Shown here piece after piece: positions 1 to 8,607 of a stretch of DNA of 56,002 nt. Origin of the DNA: Geminicoccaceae bacterium (GTDB lineage Bacteria; Pseudomonadota; Alphaproteobacteria; Geminicoccales; Geminicoccaceae); the NCBI GenBank assembly GCA_028279345.1, contig JANQNY010000081.1:1-56002 (forward strand), read 5' to 3'. Position 1 is the first letter of the stretch. The number at the start of each line of letters is the position of its first letter. The position numbers and the translations under genes were made by a program. The notes beneath the pieces are model-generated. The model was given only the letters and a program-made list of their open reading frames with translations. It was not told where the DNA came from and did no database searches.

Positions 1-1181
1 GCGCTGGGCTGGCGCAGGCGGTGGCGACCTTGCGCGCCCTCGAGGCGGCTGGTCTGGATGCAGGCGACGCTGCGGCGCAGCTAACCTGGCTGGTGCCGAT
101 CGATGCCGACGTCTTCATCGGCATCGCCAAGCTTCGAGCGCTGCGGCGTTGCTGGAGCACGGTGGCAAAGAGCGTCGGTACGGATGCGGCGCCGGCGATC
201 ACCGCCGAGACCTCCAGGCGGATGCTCACGCAGCGCGATCCCTATGTGAACCTCTTGCGGAACACGGTTGCCGCCTTCGCCGCCGGTGCCGGTGGGGCGG
301 AAACGGTGACCGTCCTCCCCTTCACCGCGGCGCTCGGCCTCCCCGACAAGTCGGCCCGCCGGATGGCCCGCAACATCCCGCTCGTTCTGCAGGGCGAGGC
401 CGGCCTCGATCACGTCGCCGATCCCGGCGGCGGCAGCTGGTACATCGAGGCGCTCACGGACCAGCTCGCCGCGGCCGCCTGGCAGAGCTTCCAGGAGATC
501 GAGCGCGACGGTGGCTTCTTGGCGCTGTTGGAGAATGGCGGCTTGCGCGAACGCATCGACGCGCAGTGGGCGAAGCGCACCAAGGGATTGGTGACGCGTC
601 GGGAGATGATCACCGGCGTCTCGACCTTCCCGCTGCTCGACGAGCACGAAGTCGAGCTCGACGCGTTCGACGCGACGAAGCTCCTCTCCTCCTTGCCGCG
701 GCCGACGGCCGCCGTGAGCGTGACGCCGCTGCCGCGCCGGCGCCTGGCCCAGACGTTCGAGGCGCTGCGCGATCACGCTGAGGCGGCGGGCGACAAGGCG
801 TCCGCGCTGCTTCTCCAGCTCGGCACGCTCGCCGAAGCCAATGTCCGCTCGACCTGGATCAAGAGCCTAGTGGAGGCGGGCGGGCTTCGCGCCATGGAGA
901 GTGGGGCGCTTGCCGACGACGCGGCGGTGACCGCAGCCGTCAAGCAGCATGGCGCTCGCTTCGTCGTGCTCTGCTCGACCGACGCGCGCTACGAGGAGCT
1001 TGCAGCGCCCGCCGCGAAGGCCGCCCGCGAAGCGGGTGCCGAACTCGTCGCGCTCGCTGGGCGTGGCGGCGAGGTCGAAGCAGCCTTGCGCGACGCCGGC
1101 GTTGACGTTTTCCTCTATCAAGGCATCGACGTGGTGCAGGCGCTCGAAGAAGCGCATCAGCGACTGGGGATCGCCGCATGA
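1..1181 (+). CDS. mutA: Methylmalonyl-CoA mutase small (non-catalytic) subunit, 5' truncated
   Basis: The reading frame is already open at base 3, so the N-terminus lies outside the window; about 392 residues remain. The central part has the TIM-barrel features of the mutase family, such as [16 protein letters not shown] at about residues 140-155. The C-terminal Rossmann-like domain resembles a B12-binding domain but lacks the DxHxxG cobalamin motif, which is typical of the small subunit of heterodimeric mutases. The small subunit is structural; with the next gene it converts methylmalonyl-CoA to succinyl-CoA in the propionate pathway. Its TGA overlaps the ATG of the large-subunit gene (ATGA), so the two are translationally coupled. 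Confidence 0.95.
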   Translation, partial: AGLAQAVATLRALEAAGLDAGDAAAQLTWLVPIDADVFIGIAKLRALRRCWSTVAKSVGTDAAPAITAETSRRMLTQRDPYVNLLRNTVAAFAAGAGGAETVTVLPFTAALGLPDKSARRMARNIPLVLQGEAGLDHVADPGGGSWYIEALTDQLAAAAWQSFQEIERDGGFLALLENGGLRERIDAQWAKRTKGLVTRREMITGVSTFPLLDEHEVELDAFDATKLLSSLPRPTAAVSVTPLPRRRLAQTFEALRDHAEAAGDKASALLLQLGTLAEANVRSTWIKSLVEAGGLRAMESGALADDAAVTAAVKQHGARFVVLCSTDARYEELAAPAAKAAREAGAELVALAGRGGEVEAALRDAGVDVFLYQGIDVVQALEEAHQRLGIAA

Positions 1182-3328
1182 GCCGCTTACCGGACTTCAC
1201 GACGATCGATCTCGTCACGCCCGCCGCGGGCACCGTCGAGCACGGGCCGATGTGGGACACGCCCGAAGGCATCGACGTCAAGTCCGCCTACGGTCCGGCG
1301 GACCGAGACGGGCTGGACTTCGTCCAGAGCCTGCCCGGCTTCCCGCCCTATCTGCGCGGGCCGTATGCGCCGATGTACGTCTACCAGCCGTGGACGATCC
1401 GCCAATATGCGGGGTTTTCGACGGCTGAGGAATCGAACGCCTTCTACCGGCGCAATCTCGCTGCCGGGCAGAAGGGCTTGTCGATCGCTTTCGATCTGGC
1501 GACGCACCGCGGCTATGACAGCGACCACAAGCGCGTGGCGGGTGACGTCGGCATGGCGGGCGTCGCGATCGACAGCATTCTCGACATGCGGCAGCTCTTC
1601 GACGGCATCCCGCTCGACAAGATGACCGTCTCGATGACCATGAACGGCGCCGTTCTGCCGGTGCTGGCGCTCTACATCGTCGCCGCGGAAGAACAGGGCG
1701 TGCCGCTCGCGAAGCTGGGCGGGACCATCCAGAACGACATCCTCAAGGAGTTCATGGTCCGTAACACCTACATCTTCCCGCCCACGCCCTCGATGCGGAT
1801 CATCTCGGACATCTTCCGCTTCACCTCGGAAGAGATGCCGCGGTACAACTCGATCAGCATTTCCGGCTACCACATGCAGGAAGCCGGAGCGACCGCGGAC
1901 CTGGAGCTCGCCTACACGCTCGCGGACGGCGTCGAGTACATCCGTGCCGGGCGCGCTGCGGGCCTCGACGTCGACGCTTTCGCGCCGCGCCTGTCATTCT
2001 TCTGGGCCATCGGCATGAACTTCTTCATGGAGGTGGCGAAGCTCAGGGCGGCGCGGCTCCTCTGGTCGAAGCTGGTCAACCAGTTCGAGCCGAAGAGCCC
2101 CAAGTCGTTGAGCCTCAGGACCCACAGCCAGACCTCCGGGTGGTCGCTGACAGCACAGGACGTCTTCAACAACGTTACGCGCACCTGCGTCGAGGCGATG
2201 GCCGCCGTGCACGGCCACACCCAGTCGCTCCATACCAACGCCTTCGATGAGGCCTTGGCGCTGCCGACCGACTTCTCGGCGCGGATTGCCCGCAACACCC
2301 AGCTGCAGTTGCAGCAGGAGTCGGGCTCGACGCGCTCGGTCGACCCGTGGGGCGGCAGCTACTATGTCGAGCGCCTCACCGCAGAGCTCGTAAAGAAGGC
2401 CTGGGCCCACATCCAGGAGGTCGAGAGCCAGGGCGGCATGGCCAAGGCGATCGAGGCCGGCATCCCCAAGCTCCGGATCGAGGAAGCCGCGGCACGCACC
2501 CAGGCGCGGATCGATGCCGGACGGCAGACCGTCGTGGGCGTCAACCGCTTCCACCTCGACGAGCCCGAGCATGTCGACGTCCTCAAGGTCGACAACACGC
2601 TCGTCCGTCGCGCGCAGATCGCCAAGCTCGAGCGGCTCAAGGCGGAGCGCAACCAGAGCGACGTCGATGTAGCGTTGGCGGCGCTTACCAATGCCGCCGA
2701 GACCGGCTCCGGTAACCTGCTCGAGCTCAGTGTCGCCGCCGCGCGCGCCAAGGCGAGCGTCGGTGAGATGACCATGGCACTCGAGCAAGTCTTTGGTCGC
2801 CACGTCGCCGAGATACGTTCGATCTCGGGCGTCTATGCGAGGGAGGCCCAGAGCATGCGCAGCGTCGATACCGTTCGTCAGATGGTCGAGCGCTTCGAGC
2901 AACATGACGGCCGGAGGCCGCGTATCCTGGTCGCCAAGATGGGCCAGGACGGCCACGATCGCGGCCAAAAGGTCATCGCCACGGCCTTCGCCGATCTCGG
3001 CTTCGACGTGGACATCGGCCCGCTCTTCCAGACGCCGGCGGAGGCCGCACAGCAGGCGGTCGACAACGACGTGCACATCATCGGCGTAAGTTCGTTGGCT
3101 GCCGGCCATCTGACGCTGGTGCCGGAGCTCAAGGCGGAGCTGGAGGGTCTCGGTCGCGCCGACGTCATGATCGTTGCCGGTGGCGTGATTCCGCCGCAGG
3201 ACTACGACGCGCTGCTGCAGGCCGGTGCAGAGGCGATCTTCCCGCCGGGCACGGTGATCGCCGATGCGGCCGTGGATCTGCTAGCCAAGCTCAACCAGCG
3301 GCTCGGTTACGCTTCCGAGGCGGCGTGA
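1178..3328 (+). CDS. mutB: Methylmalonyl-CoA mutase large (catalytic) subunit
   Basis: A full-length 716-aa protein, the usual size for the catalytic chain. The N-terminal two-thirds is the acyl-CoA-binding TIM barrel, with the conserved segment [12 protein letters not shown] and the TMNGAV and QNDILKEF stretches. The C-terminal cobalamin domain carries the DxHxxG motif (D591, H593, G596), in which the histidine is the lower cobalt ligand. It carries out the adenosylcobalamin-dependent radical rearrangement of (R)-methylmalonyl-CoA to succinyl-CoA in the cytoplasm. It overlaps mutA by 4 bases upstream and the MeaB gene by 4 bases downstream (GTGA), giving a tight three-gene unit of enzyme plus repair factor. 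Confidence 0.98.
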   Translation: MSRLPDFTTIDLVTPAAGTVEHGPMWDTPEGIDVKSAYGPADRDGLDFVQSLPGFPPYLRGPYAPMYVYQPWTIRQYAGFSTAEESNAFYRRNLAAGQKGLSIAFDLATHRGYDSDHKRVAGDVGMAGVAIDSILDMRQLFDGIPLDKMTVSMTMNGAVLPVLALYIVAAEEQGVPLAKLGGTIQNDILKEFMVRNTYIFPPTPSMRIISDIFRFTSEEMPRYNSISISGYHMQEAGATADLELAYTLADGVEYIRAGRAAGLDVDAFAPRLSFFWAIGMNFFMEVAKLRAARLLWSKLVNQFEPKSPKSLSLRTHSQTSGWSLTAQDVFNNVTRTCVEAMAAVHGHTQSLHTNAFDEALALPTDFSARIARNTQLQLQQESGSTRSVDPWGGSYYVERLTAELVKKAWAHIQEVESQGGMAKAIEAGIPKLRIEEAAARTQARIDAGRQTVVGVNRFHLDEPEHVDVLKVDNTLVRRAQIAKLERLKAERNQSDVDVALAALTNAAETGSGNLLELSVAAARAKASVGEMTMALEQVFGRHVAEIRSISGVYAREAQSMRSVDTVRQMVERFEQHDGRRPRILVAKMGQDGHDRGQKVIATAFADLGFDVDIGPLFQTPAEAAQQAVDNDVHIIGVSSLAAGHLTLVPELKAELEGLGRADVMIVAGGVIPPQDYDALLQAGAEAIFPPGTVIADAAVDLLAKLNQRLGYASEAA

Positions 3329-4341
3329 GCGAAGCCGCCCTCAAACGGCGGCCCGCACCCGTCGCCTACGATATCGATCGGCTCGAGGAGGGTGTCCTCG
3401 CTGGCGAGCGCGCTGTGCTCGCCCGCGCCATCACGCTGGTCGAAAGCCGGCGCGAGGACCACCGGGCGCTGGCGCGCGCGCTGCTGGAACGCCTGCTGCC
3501 GCACACGGGCGGGTCGCACCGGGTCGGCATCACAGGCGTTCCGGGGGTCGGCAAGAGCACGTTCCTGGAGGCGCTCGGCACCGGCCTCACCGCCGAGGGT
3601 CACAAGGTTGCGGTCCTGGCGATCGATCCGTCGAGCCGGCGAAGCGGCGGGTCGATCCTCGGCGACAAGACGCGGATGGCCGATCTCGCCGCGGACCGCC
3701 GTGCCTTCATCCGGCCTTCGCCGTCCGCCGGCACGCTCGGCGGCGTCGCGCGGGCGTCGCGTGAGACGATCCTGCTCTGCGAGGCCGCCGGCTACGACGT
3801 CGTGTTCGTCGAGACGGTGGGCGTAGGCCAGTCTGAGACCGTGGTCGCGGAGATGGTCGACCTGTTTCTCGTGCTGATGCTGCCTGGCGCCGGCGACGAG
3901 CTGCAGGGCATCAAGAAGGGCATCCTCGAGCTTGCGGACCTCCTGGTCGTCAACAAGGCCGACGGCGAGCGGTTCCCGCTGGCACGCCGGGCCGCCCGCG
4001 ACCTCTCGTCGGCGTTGCGCATCCTGCAGCCGGACGTCGGCCCCTGGCAGCCGCGCGTGATGACCTGCTCCTCGGTCGATCGCACCAACATCGACCAGGT
4101 CTGGCTGGCGGTGTGCGAGCATCGCGCCGCGCTCGAAGGCGCAGGCATGTTCGAGCAGCGCCGCGCCAAGCAGCACGTCCGCTGGATGTGGGCGCAGCTC
4201 GAGGACCGCCTCATGCAGCTGCTCCAGGATGCGCCAGCGGTGGCAGAGGCGTTGCCGATGATCGAGGCCGACGTCGAAGCGGGCAAGCGGCCGCCAACGG
4301 TGGCCGCCGAAACCTTGATCGGGCTGTTTCTCGGCCGCTGA
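3325..4341 (+). CDS. meaB: MeaB-type GTPase, methylmalonyl-CoA mutase chaperone
   Basis: A 338-aa G3E-type P-loop GTPase. The Walker A motif GVPGVGKST is at residues 71-79, the switch region [18 protein letters not shown] follows, then [10 protein letters not shown], and the guanine-specificity motif NKAD begins at residue 210. MeaB proteins gate loading of adenosylcobalamin into the mutase and help remove inactivated cofactor. The GTG start overlaps the TGA of mutB, so coupling to the mutase is direct. The family was formerly annotated ArgK (arginine/ornithine transport kinase); the position beside mutAB decides for MeaB. Confidence 0.96.
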   Translation: MSEAALKRRPAPVAYDIDRLEEGVLAGERAVLARAITLVESRREDHRALARALLERLLPHTGGSHRVGITGVPGVGKSTFLEALGTGLTAEGHKVAVLAIDPSSRRSGGSILGDKTRMADLAADRRAFIRPSPSAGTLGGVARASRETILLCEAAGYDVVFVETVGVGQSETVVAEMVDLFLVLMLPGAGDELQGIKKGILELADLLVVNKADGERFPLARRAARDLSSALRILQPDVGPWQPRVMTCSSVDRTNIDQVWLAVCEHRAALEGAGMFEQRRAKQHVRWMWAQLEDRLMQLLQDAPAVAEALPMIEADVEAGKRPPTVAAETLIGLFLGR

Positions 4342-4369
4342 GGCGGCGCGCGACCGGCCGGTCCGAGCG

Positions 4370-4534
4370 CTATCGGACGCTGGCGGTGACCACGCCGATG
4401 CCATAGGCGCCAACCAGGGTGCAGACCGCCGCGCCGATCACGACGCGGTCGACGCCACGCGCCTGCGCCCACTCCGAACACAATCCCCAAATGACGACTG
4501 CGTACAGCGCCATGTAGCCAAGTGGTGATGTCAT
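4370..4534 (-). CDS. Small hypothetical membrane protein, 54 aa
   Basis: A short reading frame convergent with meaB. The ATG at 4534 is preceded on the minus strand by GGGGAGC at ordinary Shine-Dalgarno spacing, whereas the longer upstream frame to 4624 has no such signal. The product begins MTSPLGYMALYAVVIWGL and has two hydrophobic stretches (about residues 6-20 and 30-50) separated by a charged loop (EWAQARGVDR), so a two-helix inner-membrane protein is likely. No family was recognised. The gap to meaB is only 28 bases and shows no clear terminator. Confidence 0.5.
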   Translation of the reverse strand: MTSPLGYMALYAVVIWGLCSEWAQARGVDRVVIGAAVCTLVGAYGIGVVTASVR

Positions 4535-4782
4535 AATGTTGCTCCCCGGCTTGCCGAGAGTTGGCAAGGTCGATGGGTGATTTCCCGACGAGGCACGAGG
4601 CAAATTCGCCCAATAGGCGAGCACTACCGGAATCTGCGCACTCTAACATCTTGCGCCGCGACCGTCATGCTCCATGGCGGCGGCACGCCGCGGCGGCGAT
4701 CGCGTTGACTTTCGCGGGGCGCGAGGCAGGTTACCGGCGGCGCCGCCGAAAGACGCGGCGCCGAAGGATCAGGGAGAACCAA

Positions 4783-5760
4783 ATGCACAAGACGATTGCG
4801 CTCGCTGGCGCGCTCGCCGCCTTGGCGGCGACAGCGCAGGCGGAGACGCTCCGGCTAAGTCACCAGTGGTCCACCAGCGACGTGCGCCACGAGATCGCGC
4901 AGATCGTCGCCGATGAGGTGGCCGCAGCGGACGTCGATCTGGAGATCCAGATCTTCCCATCTCAGTCCTTGTTCAAGGCACGGGAGCAGTACAACCCCTT
5001 GTCGCGCGGCCAGCTCGATATGGCTGTCTTCCCCTTGTCCTACGCCGGTGGGCAGCGACCCGCCTACAACCTCACACTGATGCCTGGACTGGTGAAGAAC
5101 CACGACCACGGCGCGCGGCTTTCCGAATCGCCGTTCATGGAACAGATCGAGGAGATCATGGCCGAGGACGACGTGATGGTACTCGTCCACGGCTATCTGG
5201 CGGGCGCCTTCGCGAGCAAGGAGAACTGCGTCCGCGCGCCGGAGGACGTCGATGGGCTCCAGATGCGCGCCGCCGGCAAGGCCTTCGAGCAGATGCTCGC
5301 GGCGGCCGACGCCTCGATCACCTCGATGGCCTCGTCGGAACTCTACTCGGCGCTGCAGACCGGCGTCCTGGACGCCGCCAACACCTCGTCCTCGTCGTTC
5401 GTGTCCTACCGGATCTACGAGCAGGTGGACTGCTTCACGCCTGCCGGCGACGTGGCGCTGTGGTTCATGTATCAGCCCCTTTTGATGAACAAGAGCACGT
5501 TCGAGGGCCTGTCGGCTGAGCAGCAGGACGCCCTGCTGGCCGGTGCTGCCAAGGCGCAGGCCTACTATCTCGAGGAGGCCAAGCGCGCCGACGCCGAGGC
5601 GACCGAGGTGTTTCGCGACAACGGCGTCGAGATCGCCGAGATGAGCGAGGCGGATTTCGACGCCTGGCGCGAGGTGGCCAAGCAGTCGTCCTATGCGAGC
5701 TTCGTCGAAGAGACGCCCAACGGGCAGGAACTGCTCGACATGGCACTGTCTGTCGAGTGA
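4783..5760 (+). CDS. dctP: TRAP transporter substrate-binding protein (DctP family)
   Basis: A 325-aa periplasmic binding protein. The start at 4783 follows AGGGAG at 4771 and gives a clear signal peptide (MHKTIALAGALAALAATAQA, cleavage after AQA); the longer open frame from 4561 would bury that signal. The DctP fold is shown by LRLSHQW at the mature N-terminus, the central GLQMRAAGKAF segment with the conserved carboxylate-binding arginine, and MASSELYSALQTGVLDA. Two cysteines (in KENCVRAP and VDCFTP) may form a disulphide. It captures an organic acid, not identifiable from sequence, and delivers it to the DctQM permease encoded next. Confidence 0.95.
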   Translation: MHKTIALAGALAALAATAQAETLRLSHQWSTSDVRHEIAQIVADEVAAADVDLEIQIFPSQSLFKAREQYNPLSRGQLDMAVFPLSYAGGQRPAYNLTLMPGLVKNHDHGARLSESPFMEQIEEIMAEDDVMVLVHGYLAGAFASKENCVRAPEDVDGLQMRAAGKAFEQMLAAADASITSMASSELYSALQTGVLDAANTSSSSFVSYRIYEQVDCFTPAGDVALWFMYQPLLMNKSTFEGLSAEQQDALLAGAAKAQAYYLEEAKRADAEATEVFRDNGVEIAEMSEADFDAWREVAKQSSYASFVEETPNGQELLDMALSVE

Positions 5761-5767
5761 TCGGAAC

Positions 5768-5795
5768 GCCGCCCGGCATCATCCTGCCGGGTGGC
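5768..5795 (+). promoter_or_regulatory. Intercistronic hairpin after dctP
   Basis: Bases 5768-5778 can pair with 5785-5795 (11 pairs including one G-U) around a 6-base loop. No T-run follows, so this is not a normal terminator. It lies in the 57-base gap between dctP and dctQ. Such stem-loops after binding-protein genes often protect the upstream message from 3' decay or dampen read-through, giving more binding protein than permease. It also overlaps the alternative GTG start of dctQ at 5791, which argues for the ATG at 5818. Confidence 0.6.
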
Positions 5796-5817
5796 ACGCC
5801 ACATCGTTGGTGAATTG

Positions 5818-6354
5818 ATGGCCGCAGCGCCTCCCCAGCATCCGATCCTGCGCCTGATCTCCGGCCTTTCGCTGATCGCGGGCGTCATCGCAGCGCTGTT
5901 GATCTTCGCGTCCGTCTTGATCACCTGCCAGATGATCTTCGTCCGTTTCGTCCTCAACGAATCGACGATCTGGCAGACGGAGGCGGTCGTCTACATGATG
6001 ATCGGCGCGACGGTGGTCGGCCTGCCCTACGTGCAGATGCTGAAGGGGCATGTGAACGTCGACCTCCTGCCGCTGCTGTTGCCGAAACGGCTGCGGATGG
6101 CACTCGCCCTCCTGGTCCTCGTCCTCAGCATCGTCGTCGCGGCGATCATGGCCTGGTACGGCTGGGAACTCTTCCATATCGCCTTCGAGCGCAATTGGCG
6201 TTCCGACACCGTCTGGGGCGTGCCGCTCTGGATTCCCTATTCGGTCGTGCCCTTGGGCTTCGCTCTCTACATCGCCCAGCTCGCGGCCGACCTCTTCGAG
6301 CTGCGCCGGGGGCACACGCCCTTCGGCCACGGCCGGCTCGAGGACGAGCGCTGA
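5818..6354 (+). CDS. dctQ: TRAP transporter small permease subunit (DctQ family)
   Basis: A 178-aa integral membrane protein with four hydrophobic segments, the standard DctQ architecture: LISGLSLIAGVIAALLIF, then VVYMMIGATVVGLPYVQ with the conserved GHVNVDLL loop, MALALLVLVLSIVVAAIMAW and IPYSVVPLGFALYIAQL. The ATG at 5818 is chosen over the GTG at 5791 because the latter sits inside the preceding hairpin; a weak GGTGA precedes the ATG. DctQ supports the large permease DctM in sodium-driven uptake of the DctP ligand. Its stop shares one base with the dctM start. Confidence 0.93.
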   Translation: MAAAPPQHPILRLISGLSLIAGVIAALLIFASVLITCQMIFVRFVLNESTIWQTEAVVYMMIGATVVGLPYVQMLKGHVNVDLLPLLLPKRLRMALALLVLVLSIVVAAIMAWYGWELFHIAFERNWRSDTVWGVPLWIPYSVVPLGFALYIAQLAADLFELRRGHTPFGHGRLEDER

Positions 6355-7676
6355 TGGATCCGCTCGCGCTCGGCGCGCTGGTCGGCATCATCACAATCGT
6401 CGTCCTCTTCTCCGGAATCTCGGTGGCGATGGGGCTCCTGGTGGTCGCCGCAGGCTTTCTCCTGGTGTTCGACGGCATGCGTTCGCTGGAGTTGCTGCCT
6501 GAGGTGTTCTTCGGCAAGCTCAACAACTTCGCACTCCTGTCGATCCCGATGTTCATCATCATGGGTGCGGCGATCGCTTCGACCCGCGCCGGTGCTGATC
6601 TCTACGAGGCGCTCGAGCGGTGGCTCACCCGCGTGCCGGGTGGGCTCGTCGTCTCCAATCTCGGCGCCTGCGCGCTCTTCGCCGCCATGTCCGGCTCCTC
6701 GCCCGCGACCTGCGCCGCGATCGGCAAGATGGGCATCCCGGAGATGCGCAAGAGGGGCTATCCGGACGGCGTCGCCTCGGGCTCGATCGCCGCCGGGGGC
6801 ACGCTCGGCATTCTGATCCCGCCGTCCGTGACGATGATCGTCTACGGCATCGCCACCGAGACCTCGATCGGCCGACTGTTCCTGGCAGGCGTCGTGCCGG
6901 GCCTCCTGCTGGTCGGTCTCTTCATGGCCTGGTCGATTTTCCAGACCTGGCGGAGCGGCGCCGCCGCGGTCGCACTTGGCCACCAGCGCTACTCGTGGAA
7001 GCAGCGGCTCGAGTTGCTGCCTCGGGTGGTACCCTTTCTCGTGATCATCCTGGGTGTGCTCGTCGCGATGTATGGCGGCGTCGCCACACCCTCCGAGACG
7101 GCGGCCGTAGGGGCGCTCCTTTGCGTTGTCCTCGCCGTGATCATCTATCGGCTCGTGCGGCCCGAAGCGCTCTGGACCGTGCTCAGGGACAGCACGCGCG
7201 AGAGCGTGATGATCCTCTTCATCATCGGCGCCGCCGGCGTCTTCGCCTACATGCTGTCGAGCCTCTTCGTCACCCAGTCGATCGCCGCCTGGATCAGCGA
7301 GCTCGAGGTCAGTCGCTGGGTGCTGATGGGGGCGATCAACGTCTTTCTCCTCGTCGCCGGCTTCTTCCTGCCGCCCGTGGCGGTCATCCTCATGTCGGCG
7401 CCGATCCTCCTGCCGATCGTCACGTCCGCCGGCTTCGATCCCTACTGGTTCGCCGTGATCCTCACGATCAATATGGAGATCGGCCTCATTTCGCCGCCGG
7501 TGGGCCTCAATCTCTACGTCATCAACGGCATAGCCCCCGACATCCCCTTGAAGACCATCCTTCTGGGCTCGCTCCCCTATGTAGCCTGCATGATCCTCGC
7601 GATCGTGATCCTGTTGGTCTTTCCCGGCCTGGCATTGTGGCTACCGGAGTTTGTCATGGGTCCCACGCTCTCATAG
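6354..7676 (+). CDS. dctM: TRAP transporter large permease subunit (DctM family)
   Basis: A 440-aa protein with about twelve hydrophobic helices. The family signatures are present: the FFGKLNNFALLSIPMFIIMG segment near the N-terminus, SGSSPATCAAIGKMGIPEM, AAGGTLGILIPPSVTMIVYG and the C-terminal EIGLISPPVGLNLYVI. The ATG at 6354 overlaps the dctQ stop by one base, so translation is coupled; the reading frame upstream of it is only an out-of-frame shadow of dctQ. It is the sodium/solute translocating subunit of the transporter. Confidence 0.96.
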   Translation: MDPLALGALVGIITIVVLFSGISVAMGLLVVAAGFLLVFDGMRSLELLPEVFFGKLNNFALLSIPMFIIMGAAIASTRAGADLYEALERWLTRVPGGLVVSNLGACALFAAMSGSSPATCAAIGKMGIPEMRKRGYPDGVASGSIAAGGTLGILIPPSVTMIVYGIATETSIGRLFLAGVVPGLLLVGLFMAWSIFQTWRSGAAAVALGHQRYSWKQRLELLPRVVPFLVIILGVLVAMYGGVATPSETAAVGALLCVVLAVIIYRLVRPEALWTVLRDSTRESVMILFIIGAAGVFAYMLSSLFVTQSIAAWISELEVSRWVLMGAINVFLLVAGFFLPPVAVILMSAPILLPIVTSAGFDPYWFAVILTINMEIGLISPPVGLNLYVINGIAPDIPLKTILLGSLPYVACMILAIVILLVFPGLALWLPEFVMGPTLS

Positions 7677-7723
7677 GGAACTCATCCTATGGATGCGGCG
7701 ATGCACGGTTTGGAGCGTTCAAC

Positions 7724-8413
7724 ATGAGCGATCCCGCGATCGATCTACGCCCGCTCGACGAGCTCTTCGCTGAGGCGGCCGCTCGCAAGGGCGGTGCGGA
7801 CGCCTTCGAGGCCTCGCTGCCGGCACCGGCAAGCGCGGAGGAGCTGGCGCAGGTTCCCGACGATCGCTGGCTCGCTGGCATGACGCGGTCGGTGTTTCAG
7901 GCCGGCTTCAATTGGAAGGTGATCGACGCCAAGTGGCCGCGCTTCGAGGAAGTGTTCGAGGGCTTCGACGTCGGCCGGATGGCGCTCATGTCCGACGACG
8001 ATGTCGACCGCTACCTCAAGGCCGAGGGCATCGTCCGCCACGCCAAGAAGCTCCTGTCGATTCGGGAGAACGCAGCGTTTCTCCAGGGATTTGAGACCGA
8101 GCGTGGTCGCCGTGGTGCTGCCATAGCGCGTTGGCCGGCCGACGATTTCGCGGGGCTCCTCTGGACACTCAAGCAACGCGGCAGCCGGCTCGGCGGCACG
8201 ACCGGGATGTACTTCCTGCGTGGGATGAGGGTCGACGGCTTTGTGCTCTCCCGCGACGTGGTCCGCGCCTTGATGCGCGAGCGCGTGCTGCAGAAAGAAG
8301 CGACGTCCAAGCGCGATCTCGACGCCGTACAGAAGGCATTCGATGCCTGGCGCGCGGCTTCGGGCCGACCACTGACGCACATCAGCCGCATCCTGGCTTG
8401 CTCGATCGAATAG
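7724..8413 (+). CDS. Divergent DNA-3-methyladenine glycosylase I-like protein
   Basis: A 229-aa helix-hairpin-helix protein. The ATG at 7724 follows GGAGCG. Homology to Tag is visible through FQAGFNWKVIDAKWPRF, then MSDDDVDRYLKAEGIVRHAKKL and GTTGMYFLRGM, matching the base-flipping core. Compared by eye with E. coli Tag, the N-terminal zinc-ligand segment and the C-terminal HxxGC zinc site are absent, and the catalytic glutamate position before the QAGxxW motif reads serine. It may therefore be a non-classical member with a different substrate or mechanism. Its last residues recur in a gene remnant at 11133-11189. Confidence 0.8.
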   Translation: MSDPAIDLRPLDELFAEAAARKGGADAFEASLPAPASAEELAQVPDDRWLAGMTRSVFQAGFNWKVIDAKWPRFEEVFEGFDVGRMALMSDDDVDRYLKAEGIVRHAKKLLSIRENAAFLQGFETERGRRGAAIARWPADDFAGLLWTLKQRGSRLGGTTGMYFLRGMRVDGFVLSRDVVRALMRERVLQKEATSKRDLDAVQKAFDAWRAASGRPLTHISRILACSIE

Positions 8414-8466
8414 CCGCGCCCCGGTGGGCCGCCGAAGATCCGCCGCGCCACGCAGGTGCTTCAACC

Positions 8467-8559
8467 TCAGAGCGGCGGCTGATCGGTCAGACGGTGACCG
8501 CCCACCCAGGCGTCGTCCCGCAGCTCCGCCGACCGCCACAGCCTTGGCGCCGCTAAGGA
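8467..8559 (-). pseudogene. Remnant of the 3' end of a TPR-protein gene
   Basis: Read on the minus strand, this stretch encodes SAELRDDAWVGG followed about 10 codons later by TGA, resembling the last residues of the intact TPR gene that ends at 11258 (TAELLDEAWVGDD and a stop 8 codons on). The closest DNA block, 8505-8526 against 11296-11317, matches at 19 of 22 bases by hand count. No start codon or upstream coding sequence remains. It sits 53 bases past the glycosylase stop, at the same relative place and orientation as the intact TPR 3' end relative to the second glycosylase remnant at 11133-11189. Confidence 0.5.
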
Positions 8560-8607
8560 CCGATCGCGGGGAGGGTATGGCGCTCACGAGCGATAGCACC
8601 AAAAGCG

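Noticed and set aside
81..3109. Long antisense frames across the methylmalonyl-CoA mutase genes
   Set aside because: High GC at third codon positions opens antisense frames; these lack ribosome sites and have arginine-rich, low-information products.
4561..4782. Upstream extension of dctP
   Set aside because: It would bury the signal peptide and has no ribosome site; AGGGAG at 4771 marks the start at 4783.
5791..5817. GTG start of dctQ nine codons upstream
   Set aside because: It lies inside the hairpin 5768-5795, and the added residues are not membrane-like.
6620..7723. Long plus-strand frame running into the glycosylase gene
   Set aside because: This is a shadow of dctM in another frame; only the last 229 codons, from 7724, look like a protein.
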